Shown here one piece after another: positions 25,913-38,800 of a stretch of DNA of 64,000 bases (position 1 is the stretch's first letter; each line of letters starts with the position of its first letter). A program made the translations under genes and the position numbers. Under the pieces are notes generated by a model. It saw only the letters and a program-made list of their open reading frames with translations, made no database searches and was not told the origin of the DNA. Source of the DNA: Streptomyces actinomycinicus (GTDB taxonomy: Bacteria; Actinomycetota; Actinomycetes; Streptomycetales; Streptomycetaceae). The stretch covers positions 62,001-126,000 of the forward strand of contig NZ_JAERRK010000004.1 in the NCBI RefSeq assembly GCF_016741775.1, read 5' to 3'.

Positions 25913-26950
25913 ATGACCACGACCCCGTCCACGCTTCCGTTGACCGAACTGCGCCTGTCGCCAGACGAGGCGGCCGAGACCGCCCGGTTGGCACTGGAAC
26001 TCGCCCGGGAGTACCCCTCCGCGGACAGCGGGAGCCTGCTCCAGGACCTCCCCCTGCTGGCCGCCCGGCTGCCGGAGCGGGTCCGCAGGTTCCTGCGTGC
26101 CTTCCAGCTGGACCAGGCGGGCGGGTACTGCACGATCAGCGGGCACCTGGTGGACGACGGCAGGATCGGCCCCACTCCGGCGCACTGGCGGGACGAGCAG
26201 CGCGTCCATCGCGAACTGCCCGAGGAGATCCTGGTGTTGCTGTACGCATCGCTGCTCGGCGAGCCGTTCGGCTGGGCGACGCAGCAGGACGGCCACCTGG
26301 TCAACGACGTGTTCCCCGTCAAGGAGTACGAGACCCTGCTGCTCGGCACGGGCAGCAGGACGGCCCTGACCCTGCACACGGAGGACGCCTTCCACCCCTA
26401 CCGCGCGGACTACATCATCCTGGCCTCGCTGCGCAATCCGGACCGGGTACCGGTGGTGGTGGCGGAGGCGGACTTCACCTCGCTGCCGGAGGACGTGCTG
26501 GACGTCCTCTTCGAGCACCGCTTCCGGATCATCTCCGACGACTCGCACCTGCCGCACAACAACACGGTCAGCACGGCGGAGGACCGGCGGATCTTCGACA
26601 ACATCTCCCGGTTGATCAGCGGCCTCGGTCTGGTGCCGGTGCTCTTCGGCTCCCGGACGGACCCGCTGCTGTGCTTCGACGCCACGCACATGTCGCCGCC
26701 CGATGACGACCCCGAGGCGGTCCGCGCCTTCGCCGCGGCCCACGAGCTGCTCACCCACAACACCCGGCCGTGCGCGCTGGACGCCGGTACGTTCGTCTTC
26801 CTGAACAACCACCGTGTCGTGCACGGACGCAGTTCCTTCACGGCCCGCTACGACGGCACGGACCGCTGGCTCAAGCGGGTCAACGTCACCCACGACCTGC
26901 GCAAGTCGCGTAGCCTGCGGCGCTCGGTCGGTGCGCGCCTCATCGGCTGA
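25913..26950 (+). CDS. VioC/clavaminate-synthase-like Fe(II)/2OG hydroxylase (first)
   Basis: A 345-residue enzyme of the clavaminate synthase-like family, which hydroxylates free amino acids such as arginine (VioC), ornithine, lysine and citrulline (GetI). The iron triad is H-x-E in LHTEDAFHPYRAD (about residues 154-156) and His in RVVHGRSSF (about 303); RYDGTDRWLKR supplies the 2-oxoglutarate arginine. AGGAG precedes the ATG. It follows the PCP-C gene by 37 bases on the same strand and ends at a strong terminator. The likely substrate is a basic or citrulline-like amino acid; I cannot choose between it and its paralogue. Confidence 0.85.
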   Translation: MTTTPSTLPLTELRLSPDEAAETARLALELAREYPSADSGSLLQDLPLLAARLPERVRRFLRAFQLDQAGGYCTISGHLVDDGRIGPTPAHWRDEQRVHRELPEEILVLLYASLLGEPFGWATQQDGHLVNDVFPVKEYETLLLGTGSRTALTLHTEDAFHPYRADYIILASLRNPDRVPVVVAEADFTSLPEDVLDVLFEHRFRIISDDSHLPHNNTVSTAEDRRIFDNISRLISGLGLVPVLFGSRTDPLLCFDATHMSPPDDDPEAVRAFAAAHELLTHNTRPCALDAGTFVFLNNHRVVHGRSSFTARYDGTDRWLKRVNVTHDLRKSRSLRRSVGARLIG

Positions 26951-26955
26951 CGCGG

Positions 26956-26982
26956 GGGGCCGGGCGCCGCGCGCCCGGCCCC
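26956..26982. terminator. Bidirectional hairpin terminator
   Basis: A perfect 12-bp stem, GGGGCCGGGCGC paired with GCGCCCGGCCCC, with a 3-base loop fills the 37-base gap between two convergent genes. Actinomycete terminators often lack a U-tract, as here. Confidence 0.75.
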
Positions 26983-26987
26983 TGGTG

Positions 26988-29522
<2,535 letters not shown>

Positions 29523-30530
29523 GGCGGGTCCTCAAGGGGATCGGAGCCGGGCCCCGCACGGGGCGGGTTCGCCTCGCAGGCCCACGGGGGCGCGGCTGTC
29601 TCCGAGGCTCAGAACGGTCTTGTGCCTGGCATACGGAATCGGACAGGGTACTGGGGGCCGGAGATCCCGGCGGGAGGAACGGGGGCTTGGTTGCGAGGTG
29701 CACCGCACGGGGTCACGCCGTTTTGCCGGCCGCGCCGTTTCTCGTTTCGGGTGCGGTTTACCCTCTGCGAGCAATAACGACGGGCAGCCTGGATTCGGAT
29801 TCCATGTGACCGGAAACCGAAGTGACCGATTCCCGGTCCGACGCCCGAGAGCGGCGTTTTCCTTTTCGCCGCCCACCGCTCCGCACACTCGGAACGGACT
29901 ATCGTCTTCGCAGGTCAGCGAGGTGTGAGGCGAGTACCGGCCGACATGGCATACTGCCCCCCGCATGTCGCATTTTCCTCGTTCACCCCTCTTATATCCC
30001 CAAGCGTTCGGGGACCGAGCATAGCAGCGGAACGGATCTTCAGAAAGTGCTGGCCGGGCCCGGCGACCCTCGTCAAATTTTCCCAGAAAAAGCTTGGCTG
30101 ACACTCGCCACTATGGCACGCTCGACAGGGCAGGTCACGAAGGAATGACGAAAGGACCGCACGTCGATGACCCCCGCGATCGAGGCGTTGTCTCCATTCG
30201 GCCGGGACGGACGGTGGCGGGGCCCGCACCACTGAGCTGCAGCGGACCAGCCGGTCCCGCACCGGGGCCCGCCCGCGCAGCCGCGCCCGTCGTGGCACCC
30301 TGAACCACCGTCCCCATAGCTGATTTCACGCCATTCCAGCCGAGCTGCCGCCGGCACCGGGCCCGCCGGTCCGCCTGGCCAGGCCGCGCCCGTCCCCGGA
30401 GACCGTCCCGGCGGCGGCCCGCCGGCGCCGGCCGCCCTGCCGGCCGTGAACCCGCCGCCGACACCGGTGCCGCGGTCGGCGTACCCCCTCCGGCGTTCTC
30501 GGCCGAGGCGCCCCTGGCAGAGGAGACCTG
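29523..30530. other. 1-kb divergent intergenic region
   Basis: This lies between the divergent half-C-A-PCP gene and the half-C-A-PCP-C gene. The segment 29730-30140 is clearly lower in GC than the cluster (runs such as AAATTTTCCCAGAAAAAGC and CCTCTTATATCCCC). Frames across it lack ribosome sites, domains and coding codon bias. It probably holds both promoters; I could not assign boxes and did not find an MbtH gene here. Confidence 0.5.
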
Positions 30531-33500
30531 ATGACCGTTGCGGAAGGCCGAGCACGGGTGACCGTCGCGCTCGACGACGAGACGAGTGCCGCGCTGCGCG
30601 CGCTGTGCGCCTCGGCGGGCGCACAGACACCGACGGCGGTCCTCGCGTTGCTGCGTGTCCTGCTGCACCGGCTGACCCAGGGCAAGGACGTCCCCGTGCG
30701 GGCCGGACTCCCGGGCCGTGACGTGCAGTTGACCGCGTCCCTCGATCCGGACGCCGGCTTCCGTGCGTGCCTGCGTGCCGAACAGCACGCCGTCGAGGCG
30801 GCCGTCGGCCGCGAGCCGCTCGCCGGCGTCGCGCTCACCGCGGACGGACTCGGTCCGCACGCCGTCACCGCCGACCGGGTGCCGGACGCCGGACCGCTCT
30901 CGGTGACCGTGCGGAGCGACACCGCCGACGCCCGCGACGCCCGGCGCACCGCGGGTCAACTCGCCCGGCTGGCACGGGAGGTGTGCGCCGCTCCGGACGC
31001 GCCGACGGGCCGCCTCCCCGTCCTGCCGCCCCGGCAGTGGGACGGCCTGCTCGCGCTCGGCACCGGCCCGCACCAGGACCTCCCGGCGGAGCGCACCGTC
31101 CTCGACCTGTTCACCGAGCAGGTGGCCGCACACCCCGGTGCCCCCGCCGCCGTGTGCGGCGACCGCACCTACAGCTACGCCGAACTGGACGGCATGGCGG
31201 ACCGGTTGGCCGCGCGGCTGGCCGCTGCGGCGCCGACCGGGCCCGAACGGGTCGTCGCCCTGCTGTGCGCGCGCACGGAGTGGATGCTGGTGTCCCTCCT
31301 CGCCATCCTCAAGACGGGGTCCGCCTTCCTGCCGCTGGACCCCGAGCAGCCCGCTCTGAGGCTGCGTGAACTCCTGGCCGACAGCGGGGCGGTGGCGGTG
31401 CTCGCCGACGCCTCCCGGTCCGGGTCGCTGTCCGGCGCGCCTCAGCCGGTCGTGACCCTCGGCCGGGACACCGCCGCCGAACCGCCCGAGCCGCCGCTGC
31501 GCCGGGCGGGCCCCGCGGATCTGGCGTACGTCGTCTACACCTCCGGCTCCACCGGCGCCCCCAAGGGCGTCATGGTCGAACACCTGGGCATCCTGAACAC
31601 CGTCCGCTACCGCATCGCGTACTACGGCCTGGGGCCGGGCTCGCGCGTCCTGCAGGTCGACCCGGTGCACGCCGACGCCGGCATCTCCGACGTGCTCTCC
31701 GCCCTGTGCTCCGGGGCGCCCCTGGTGGTGCTGGAGCGCGAGCAGCTCATCGACCCCGACGAGGTCGCGGCCGTCATCCGCCGGGAGGACGTGACCCATG
31801 TGCAGACCGTCCCGAGCCTGTACCAGCTGATCCTGGACTACGCCGGGGACCGGCTGCCCTCCCTGCGCCAGGTGGTGCTGGGCGGCGAGCGGCTGACCGC
31901 GGCACTGGCCGCACGCCACCACCAACTGCTGCCGGACGCCGACCTGTTCAACGAGTACGGCCCCTCGGAGGACAGCGTCGCCACCACGCTCGTCAAAGTC
32001 GAGCCCGGCAGCGAAGAGCCGCCCGTGGGCAAGCTGTTCCCCAACAAGACGGTCGACCTGCTGGACGAGCACGGCGCCCTGGTGCCCCTCGGCGCCCTGG
32101 GGGAGATCTGCATCGGCGGCGTCGGGCTCGCCCGCGGCTACCTCGGCAACCGGCAGCAGACCGAGGCACGGTTCGTCGCGAACCCGGTGCGCCCGGGGCA
32201 GCGGATGTACCGTACCGGCGACCTGGGGCGGTGGCTGCCCGACGGCAGTCTGGTCTGCCTGGGCCGCATCGACGACCAGGTGCAGATCCGCGGTCACCGG
32301 GTGGAGCCCGGGGAGGTCACCGAGGTCCTGGCCAAGGCACCGGGAGTACGCAGTGCGGCAGTGGTGGCATGGCCGGGCGCGGACGGCTCGCACCGTCTCG
32401 TCGCCTATGTCGTGGGCGAGCACGAGCCCGCGCTGCTGCGGGCTCACCTCGCCGACCGGCTGCCTGCCCACATGGTTCCCGACGCCTACGTTCCGGTGAC
32501 GGCACTCCCGGTGACGTCCATCGGCAAGCTGGACCGCTCGGCGCTGCCGGCTCCGCCCGAGCCCGGGGAAGTGTCCGAGGAGAGTGCGGAGGTGGAGCTG
32601 ACCGCCGCCCAGCTCCGGGTCGCCGAGGTGTGGTCGGCGGTGCTCGGCCATCGCGTGCGGCAACCGGACGCCGACCTGTTCGCGCTGGGCGGCCACAGCC
32701 TGACCGCGGCCCGCATCGCCAAGGAGCTGGGCGTGGCGGTCAGTACGGTGTTCGCCAACCCGACGGTACGGCTGCTCGCCGGCGCCGTCCCGGACGGCGG
32801 GCCCGAGCCCGCGGCGCCCGCTGCCCCGGCTCCGGCGGACCCGGGAGCCTTCCCGCTGTCCCGGGCACAGCGCCGCGTCTGGCTGACCTCGCGCCGCACC
32901 CACGCGGACCGGTTCATCATCTCGGACCTGGTCCGCACGGGCCGCTCGCTGCGCCCCGACACGCTGCGCACGGCGCTCACGGCCGTCGTGGAGCGTCAGG
33001 AACTGCTGCGGGCCCAGGTGTTGCCCGAGGGAGCGTCCGCCTCCCTGACCGTGCTGGACGGGCTCCCCGGCGGCGTACCGCTGCGCGTGACCGAGCTGCC
33101 GGGTGCCGACCCGGACGGACCGGATGTCCGCGAGGCGCTGCGCGGGGCCCGTTCGGTGACCTTCGACCTGGAACGGGCGCCGTTGTTCGAGGTGTGCCTG
33201 ATCCGGGGCCCGGTCGGCGGCGACCTGCTCACGGTCAGCGCCCACCATCTGATCTACGACGGCGCGAGCGTGAACGTGCTGCTCGACGACCTGTTCGCCG
33301 CGTACGAGGCTGTCGAGCGGCAGGGCGCCGCCGCCCTTCCCCCACTCGAGCACCAGTACCGCGACTGGGCAGCGGAGGAGCGGGCCTGGCTGGTCTCGGA
33401 GGAGGCCACGCGGCAGGAGGCGTTCTGGAAGGAGCGGCTGCAGGGGGTGCGGCCCGTCCCGGACCTGGTGGACTCCACGCGCCGGGGCCGGCGCCGTGGA

Positions 33501-34169
33501 CTGTCCGGCCTGGTGCGGCGCACGCTCCCGGCCGGGTCGCTGCACGGCACCCCGGCGACGCCCTACGCCGTCGTCGTCACCGCCTTCACCGCTCTGGTCC
33601 ACCGGGTGACCGGGGTGACCGATGTGGTACTGGGCTTCCCGGCGAGCCTGCGGCACAGCCGGGCCGACGACGCACTGATCGGATACTTCGCCAACGCGGT
33701 GCCGCTGCGCCTGGAGTTCGCCCAGCGGGACGGCCTGGGCGACCTGCTGGGGCATGTGGGCGCGCGGGTGGTGGAGGCGTACGAGCACGGCAGGCTCCCC
33801 TTCGACGCCCTGGTCGAGCGTCTCGGCATCGGTGCGCAGCCGGGCCGTAGCGTCCTGCTCGACCTGGGCGTGAGCTGGGAGAACGCGACCGTCGCCACGG
33901 CCGGTTGGCAGGTCGAGGACGTGCTGGCCGAGGAGTTGCCCGCCGACAGCGACATGTGGCTGTACGCGAGTGTCCGCGGTGACCTGCTGCACCTCGATCT
34001 CACCTACGACCGGCAGCTGGTGACGGAGCACGAGGCGGCCGGTTTCGCGGACGACCTCGTACGGCTGGTGTCCGCCGTGGTGACCGAGCCGCACACGCCG
34101 GTGGGCGCGCCCGGGGACGTCCGGGAAGAGGAGGAGGACGTGTGGAGCGCGACGAGTTACGACTTCTGA
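30531..34169 (+). CDS. NRPS protein: half-C, A, PCP, C
   Basis: A 1212-residue protein. Residues about 8-195 resemble the second half of a condensation domain (LDDETSAALRALCASAG..., LLRVLLHRLTQGKDVPVRAG) without the active site. A domain: A3 YVVYTSGSTGAPKG near 332, A5 NEYGPSE, A10 IGKLDR. The carrier motif DADLFALGGHSLTAA is near 715 and a full C domain with HHLIYDG is near 905. Specificity residues by eye are D-A-S-T-V-G-E-V-A-K, matching no amino acid I know; a carbamoyloxy or citrulline-type residue is possible. GAGGAG precedes the ATG. The C-terminal C domain implies it passes its peptide to a separate A-PCP protein. Confidence 0.9.
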   Translation: MTVAEGRARVTVALDDETSAALRALCASAGAQTPTAVLALLRVLLHRLTQGKDVPVRAGLPGRDVQLTASLDPDAGFRACLRAEQHAVEAAVGREPLAGVALTADGLGPHAVTADRVPDAGPLSVTVRSDTADARDARRTAGQLARLAREVCAAPDAPTGRLPVLPPRQWDGLLALGTGPHQDLPAERTVLDLFTEQVAAHPGAPAAVCGDRTYSYAELDGMADRLAARLAAAAPTGPERVVALLCARTEWMLVSLLAILKTGSAFLPLDPEQPALRLRELLADSGAVAVLADASRSGSLSGAPQPVVTLGRDTAAEPPEPPLRRAGPADLAYVVYTSGSTGAPKGVMVEHLGILNTVRYRIAYYGLGPGSRVLQVDPVHADAGISDVLSALCSGAPLVVLEREQLIDPDEVAAVIRREDVTHVQTVPSLYQLILDYAGDRLPSLRQVVLGGERLTAALAARHHQLLPDADLFNEYGPSEDSVATTLVKVEPGSEEPPVGKLFPNKTVDLLDEHGALVPLGALGEICIGGVGLARGYLGNRQQTEARFVANPVRPGQRMYRTGDLGRWLPDGSLVCLGRIDDQVQIRGHRVEPGEVTEVLAKAPGVRSAAVVAWPGADGSHRLVAYVVGEHEPALLRAHLADRLPAHMVPDAYVPVTALPVTSIGKLDRSALPAPPEPGEVSEESAEVELTAAQLRVAEVWSAVLGHRVRQPDADLFALGGHSLTAARIAKELGVAVSTVFANPTVRLLAGAVPDGGPEPAAPAAPAPADPGAFPLSRAQRRVWLTSRRTHADRFIISDLVRTGRSLRPDTLRTALTAVVERQELLRAQVLPEGASASLTVLDGLPGGVPLRVTELPGADPDGPDVREALRGARSVTFDLERAPLFEVCLIRGPVGGDLLTVSAHHLIYDGASVNVLLDDLFAAYEAVERQGAAALPPLEHQYRDWAAEERAWLVSEEATRQEAFWKERLQGVRPVPDLVDSTRRGRRRGLSGLVRRTLPAGSLHGTPATPYAVVVTAFTALVHRVTGVTDVVLGFPASLRHSRADDALIGYFANAVPLRLEFAQRDGLGDLLGHVGARVVEAYEHGRLPFDALVERLGIGAQPGRSVLLDLGVSWENATVATAGWQVEDVLAEELPADSDMWLYASVRGDLLHLDLTYDRQLVTEHEAAGFADDLVRLVSAVVTEPHTPVGAPGDVREEEEDVWSATSYDF

Positions 34170-34269
34170 CCCCGCGGCCTGCTCCGGTGGTGCTACGCCC
34201 GGTCACACGGGCCGCCCCGGCTGCCCAGCGCCCGGCCACGGAGCCCGCGCAGGCGGCACGGCCGGTCAC

Positions 34270-34297
34270 CCGGCGGCCCGTGGGCACGGGCCGCCGG
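34270..34297. terminator. Hairpin between convergent genes
   Basis: CCGGCGGCCCGTG and CACGGGCCGCCGG form a perfect 13-bp inverted repeat 2 bases apart (real loop a few bases larger), flanked by GTCAC...GTGAC that can extend the stem. It lies between the stop codons of the NRPS gene and the leftward hydroxylase gene. Confidence 0.7.
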
Positions 34298-34309
34298 CGT
34301 GACGGTCGT

Positions 34310-35392
34310 TCAGACCAGGGCCCGGCGGTGCGGCGCGTACCGCCGTCCGCTGGCCAGGCGCAGGTCGGCGAGCACGTTGATCCGGCGCAGCCACCGGTCG
34401 GTGCCGTCGTAGCGGGCGCCGAACGGCCTGCGCCCGTGGACGGCACGCTTGTTGTCCACGATGAGCAGTTCGCCGGGCCCGACCACGACATCGCGCAGAC
34501 CCTTGTCGATGGCCGCGATCACCGCGTCGAGCGCCTCCAGCGCTTCACCGTCCAGGGACCGCGGCATGAAGGCCGGGTCGATCCGGATGTAGGGAGCTTC
34601 GCGGTCGCCGGACAGGATCGCCGTCCGCCGGGGCGCCGACTGCTGGTCGGCGATGTCGCGGAACGCCTGGGCGACCCAGCTCTCGTCGTCGAGGCCGGTG
34701 GTCTTGCTGTTGAAGGAGGCGGTGTGCGACTCGTCCGGCATGATGACGAAGCGCTCCTCGAAGAGCACCTCCCGCACCCGGTCCTCCAGTTGGATGTCCT
34801 GGACGGTGGCGAAGGTGGTCGGTACCCGGTCGTGGTTGCGGATCCCCGCCAGCATGATCCAGTCGGCGCGCAGCGGGTGGAAGGCGTCCTCGTTGTGCCA
34901 CTCCAGGGTCGTGGTGGAGCTGGAGCCGAGCTGTTCGGCCTCGTGACCCTTGATCGGGAACAGGTCCAGCACCAGACGGCCCCGCTGCTGGGTCACGAAG
35001 GAGACCGGGTCGCCGAGCAGCGAGCCGAACAGGAGCAGCAGGGCGGTGGCCCGCTCGGCCTCTTCGCTGACCGGCTCGTGGACGTAGTCGGTGGGGGTCG
35101 GTCCGGCCAGGGCTTCGGAGACGGGCAGGTTGGCCAGGACCAGTCCGCCGTACGGGCGTCCGGTGAGCCGGAAGCGCACGAGATGGGACCGGATGCGCAG
35201 GGGTATCTCGTGTGCGAGCAGAGCCAGTTGGTCGAGCCGCTGGTCGAGCGGCTGTTCGTGGCTGCCGTCCAGGACCGCCTCCGCCAGGTCGTGCAGGTCG
35301 GCCCGCTCGGCGTCGGTCAGTTCCAGGCAGGGCATGTCGTCGTCGGCTCGCAGCGGGAGTTCCGCGACGGGAAGAGCTCCTCTGAGGTTCAT
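34310..35392 (-). CDS. VioC/clavaminate-synthase-like Fe(II)/2OG hydroxylase (second)
   Basis: A 360-residue paralogue of the other VioC-type enzyme. The H-x-E motif is in EWHNEDAFHPLRAD (about residues 164-166), the distal His is in RAVHGRRPF (about 318), and RYDGTDRWLRR binds 2-oxoglutarate. It keeps the family's lid segment (MPDESHTASFNS). It probably hydroxylates a free amino acid before activation; a 4-hydroxylation of citrulline or its carbamoyloxy analogue, as by GetI, is one candidate. The ATG has GGAAA about 11 bases upstream, a weak site. Confidence 0.85.
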   Translation of the reverse strand: MNLRGALPVAELPLRADDDMPCLELTDAERADLHDLAEAVLDGSHEQPLDQRLDQLALLAHEIPLRIRSHLVRFRLTGRPYGGLVLANLPVSEALAGPTPTDYVHEPVSEEAERATALLLLFGSLLGDPVSFVTQQRGRLVLDLFPIKGHEAEQLGSSSTTTLEWHNEDAFHPLRADWIMLAGIRNHDRVPTTFATVQDIQLEDRVREVLFEERFVIMPDESHTASFNSKTTGLDDESWVAQAFRDIADQQSAPRRTAILSGDREAPYIRIDPAFMPRSLDGEALEALDAVIAAIDKGLRDVVVGPGELLIVDNKRAVHGRRPFGARYDGTDRWLRRINVLADLRLASGRRYAPHRRALV

Positions 35393-35628
35393 GAGGTGTG
35401 CTTTCCTTTTCTGTACTCAGGCGATATTCGGGACAGACGGACCCTCACGAGAGATTTCGGACACATAACGGTCCAGGCGGGGGCAAACCTTTTCCGGCCT
35501 AAAATCCGGGGAAATTCCGGGTGGTCTCGATTTTCTCGACCGGCATCCCGGGAACACCGTCGAGAGCCCCCTTCCCCCGATTCCGTCCACCGACTCTCAT
35601 CCCCGTGCCGCCGGAAAAGACTGGATAG

Positions 35629-35658
35629 AGCCTAGTCTCACCAGACACATTCCCCCAA
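35629..35658 (-). promoter_or_regulatory. Candidate leftward promoter
   Basis: On the minus strand TTGGGG (35658-35653) and TAGGCT (35634-35629) are separated by 18 bases. The -10 equals the one found at 45373-45368 in front of the A-PCP gene. It would leave a leader of about 230 bases before the hydroxylase. Confidence 0.35.
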
Positions 35659-35668
35659 CGGCTGACAA

Positions 35669-35684
35669 TGTGAGCCGCATCACT
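35669..35684. promoter_or_regulatory. Crp-like binding site (second)
   Basis: TGTGAGCCGCATCACT matches TGTGA-N6-TCACA at 9 of 10 fixed positions. It lies just upstream of the candidate leftward promoter and about 145 bases before the NRPS start, in the second divergent region of the cluster to carry such a site. Confidence 0.45.
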
Positions 35685-35828
35685 CTACGCCGGACGCATT
35701 CACCGCCAACTCCCCTGGATATGCAATGCAGTGACGGACAGTCAGGCATTGCACGTCCACTCGGGACTGCCGGTTGCATTTCCTGCCACACTCCTTTCCC
35801 CTGCCCTTTTCAAGTCGAGGTGTCACTG

Positions 35829-38800
35829 TTGTCGAAAGTCCACGACCCCGCCCCCGGGCCAACGTACTCCTCGCCCGGAACCGCTCTTTCCGGCCATGGC
35901 GCGAAAAGGGACTCCGCGGCCGTGCGCGCTCATTGGCTCGCGGTGCTCCAGGGCATCCGGCGGGAGCCCCTGCTGGAGCCGGGCGGGCCGACCGCGCCGG
36001 TACCGGAGGCCGCGTTCGTGCCGGCCGGGCCGGCCGCGGCGCTGCGGCGCATCGCGGGAGACGATCAGGTGGGCCTCCACCTGCTGCTCCTGGCCGCCAC
36101 GCGCCTGTGCCTGAGCGCGTTCGGAGCGGCCCGGGACATGCCCGTGCTGTGCCCCTCCCCCGGCGACCCCGACGCCGAACTCGCCCTGCGGACACGGCTC
36201 GATCAGGACACGCCGATGACCGGATTCCTCACCTCGGCCCACGCCGACCTGCTCGCCGCCACCCCGTTCGCCTGGCGCCACCGTGCCTCGCTGGCGGCAC
36301 AGCTGGAAACCGCGGGCGCGGCCGAGAGTGACGCCCTGGCCCAACTGGCCGTCCGGTGGGAGGCGTCCGGCTCCCCCGGCCGGCTCCCGTGCGCCGCGGT
36401 CGAGGTGCGCGGTCGGCTGGAGGAGGACGGCACCCTGCGGGTGCGGGTCCTGTCCCCGCACGGGCGGGTTCCGGTGGCCGTACAGAACCTGCCCCGGTGC
36501 ATCGCGGCCGCCCTGTCCGACCTCGGACGGGATCCCCGGCGCCCCGCCCGGGAGCTGGACGTGCTCGGGCCACAGCAGCGCGCAGAGGTGGAGCGCTGGA
36601 GCGGACTGCCGCTGCCCGACGCCTGTCCCGCCCTGTCGCTCCTGGACCTGGTCGATGCGACGGCCGCACGCGGCGGGGACCGGATCGCCGTCGTCGACGG
36701 CACCACCCGCCTGACGTACGACGACCTCATGCGGCACACGGCGGCCCTGGCCGACGAGCTGCGCACCCGGCACGGCGTCGGCCGCGGCGACCGGGTCGCC
36801 GTCCTGCTGCCGCGCGGCGCGAGCCTCGTCGTGGCCGTACTGGCCGTACTGCGGGCGGGCGCCGCCTACGTCCCCGTGGACCCCGCGCACCCCGAGCAAC
36901 GCATCAGCCACCTCCTCCGGCTGAGCGGGGCCACGCTCCTCATCGGCGACCGGCCCCCCGCCGGCACGACCTTGCCGGCGGTGCCCTCCGACCGGGTCCT
37001 CGCCTCCCGGACGGGGGCCGAGGCCGCCCGGGGCCCCGCACCGCACGTGCGCCCCGAGGACGAGGCCGTGCTGTTCTTCACCTCCGGGTCGACCGGACTG
37101 CCGCGGCCGGTGAGCATCCGGCACGACCAGATGTGTCACAAGGCGGTCAGCTCCGCGGCACAGCTCGGGATCGACGCCGACGTCCGCTGCGCCCTGCTCT
37201 CCGCGCTCACCTCGGACGCGACGGCGTACCAGATCTTCGTGACGCTCGGCGTCGGCGGCACCCTGGTCGCGATGGGAGCCCCCGACGAACTGGATCCGGT
37301 CACCTTCTGGGAACGCATCCGCACGGAACGGGTCAGCCTGCTCAACTGTGTCCCGGGCCTGCTGTCGGCCATGCTCGAAGCGCTCCCGCCGACGGCGGGG
37401 CTGCCCCTGCCCCATCTGATCCTCGGCGGCGACGCGGTGCCACGGGGCCTGATGGCCCGCACCAGGGGCCGGCTGCGCATCGGCAGACTGGTCAACCTCT
37501 ACGGCCCGTGCGAGGCGACCGTCGAGTGCGTCTCGTACGTGTGCCCCGGCGACCGGGCCGCCGAGCTGATGTCGGTGCCCATCGGCTCCCCCTCCCCGGG
37601 CTTCGGGGTACTGCTCGTGACGGAATGGGGCACCCTCGCGCCCGTCGGGGTGCCCGGGGAGATCTACGTCGCCGGTCCCGGCGTGGCGGCCGGCTACCTG
37701 AACGCGCCCGAGGCCACGGCGGAACGGTTCGTGCCCTGCCCGGCCGCAGACGCCGGGCACAGCTTCCGCACAGGTGACCTGGCGCGCTGGAACGCGGACG
37801 GCACCCTGGAGTTCCTGGGCCGCATCGACGGACAGGTCCAGCTGCACGGCCAGCGGGTGGAACCGGGCGAGGTGGAGCAGGCGCTGGTACGGCTGGCCGG
37901 TGTCCGCGAGGCGGTGGTACTGCCCCGGCCGGCCGGCCGCGACTCGGTGACACTGGCCGCCTGGTACACGGCCGACGCTCCCCTCGAGCCGGGCGTCGTC
38001 CGCTCCCTGCTGGCCTCAGAGCTGCCCGCGCACATGGTGCCCCGCCTCCTCACCCAGCTGCCCGCCCTCCCCCGTACCCCGCACGGGAAGATCGACCGGA
38101 CCGCCCTCGCGGCCTCCCCCGACCGCCGTGCCGAGGACGTCTGGACGCCGTACGACGCCGCCTCGCGCACGGTCGCCGACGCCTGGGAGGCCGTGTTCGG
38201 GCAGCCTCCGCGCTCCGGCGACGACGACTTCTTCGAGGCCGGCGGCCACAGCCTCACCGCCGCCCAGCTCGTCAGCGCCCTGTGCGCCGCGGAACCGGAG
38301 TGCGGGGTCGCCGTACGGCAGATCTTCATCGCACGGACCCCCGAGGCACTGGCCGAGGCGGTACGGCAGGGGCTGCGCGCCCCGCGGCCGTCCACGGGCG
38401 CGCCCGCTGCCGCCGCCGCGCCCCAGGCACCCTCCGGACCGGCCGCCGCCGGCCCGGCCGAGGCGAGCAACGCGCAGCGCCGCATGTGGCTCCTCGAGGC
38501 CCTGGACGAGGGCGCCTTGCGTGCCTACAACATGGTGGAGGCGTACGAGCTGGACCGTCCGCTGTCCGAGGAGGCGCTGCGCGCCGGGGTGCACGCGGTG
38601 GCGGTGCGGCACGAGTCGCTGCGCACCACCTTCGAGCTGCCCCGCGACGGTGCCGGGGCGGTACTGCGGCAGGTCGTGCACGACATCGGCGACATGGACC
38701 TCGCCCCGCAGGTCCAGCGGGTGGCACCCGAGCGCCTGGAAGCCGCGCTCGCCGCGGCCCGGGACGAGGAGACCCGGTGGCGCTTCGACCTGGCCGCCGG

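Larger units (their letters stand above)
35393..35828. other. Divergent promoter region between hydroxylase and NRPS genes
   Basis: A 436-base gap, comparatively AT-rich from 35400 to 35540. It holds a candidate leftward promoter (35629-35658) and a Crp-like box (35669-35684). The rightward NRPS frame is open back to 35670, but that part has no ribosome site and no NRPS similarity. Confidence 0.5.

Noticed and set aside
29523..30530. An MbtH-like or other small gene in the 1-kb gap
   Set aside because: Short frames here lack the conserved MbtH tryptophans and any ribosome site; no MbtH gene was found in the window.
30135..34094. A 1319-residue minus-strand open frame opposite the half-C-A-PCP-C gene
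   Set aside because: It is the antisense shadow of a GC-rich gene: no domains, Gly/Arg/His/Gln-rich composition and no ribosome site. The plus strand has full NRPS motifs.
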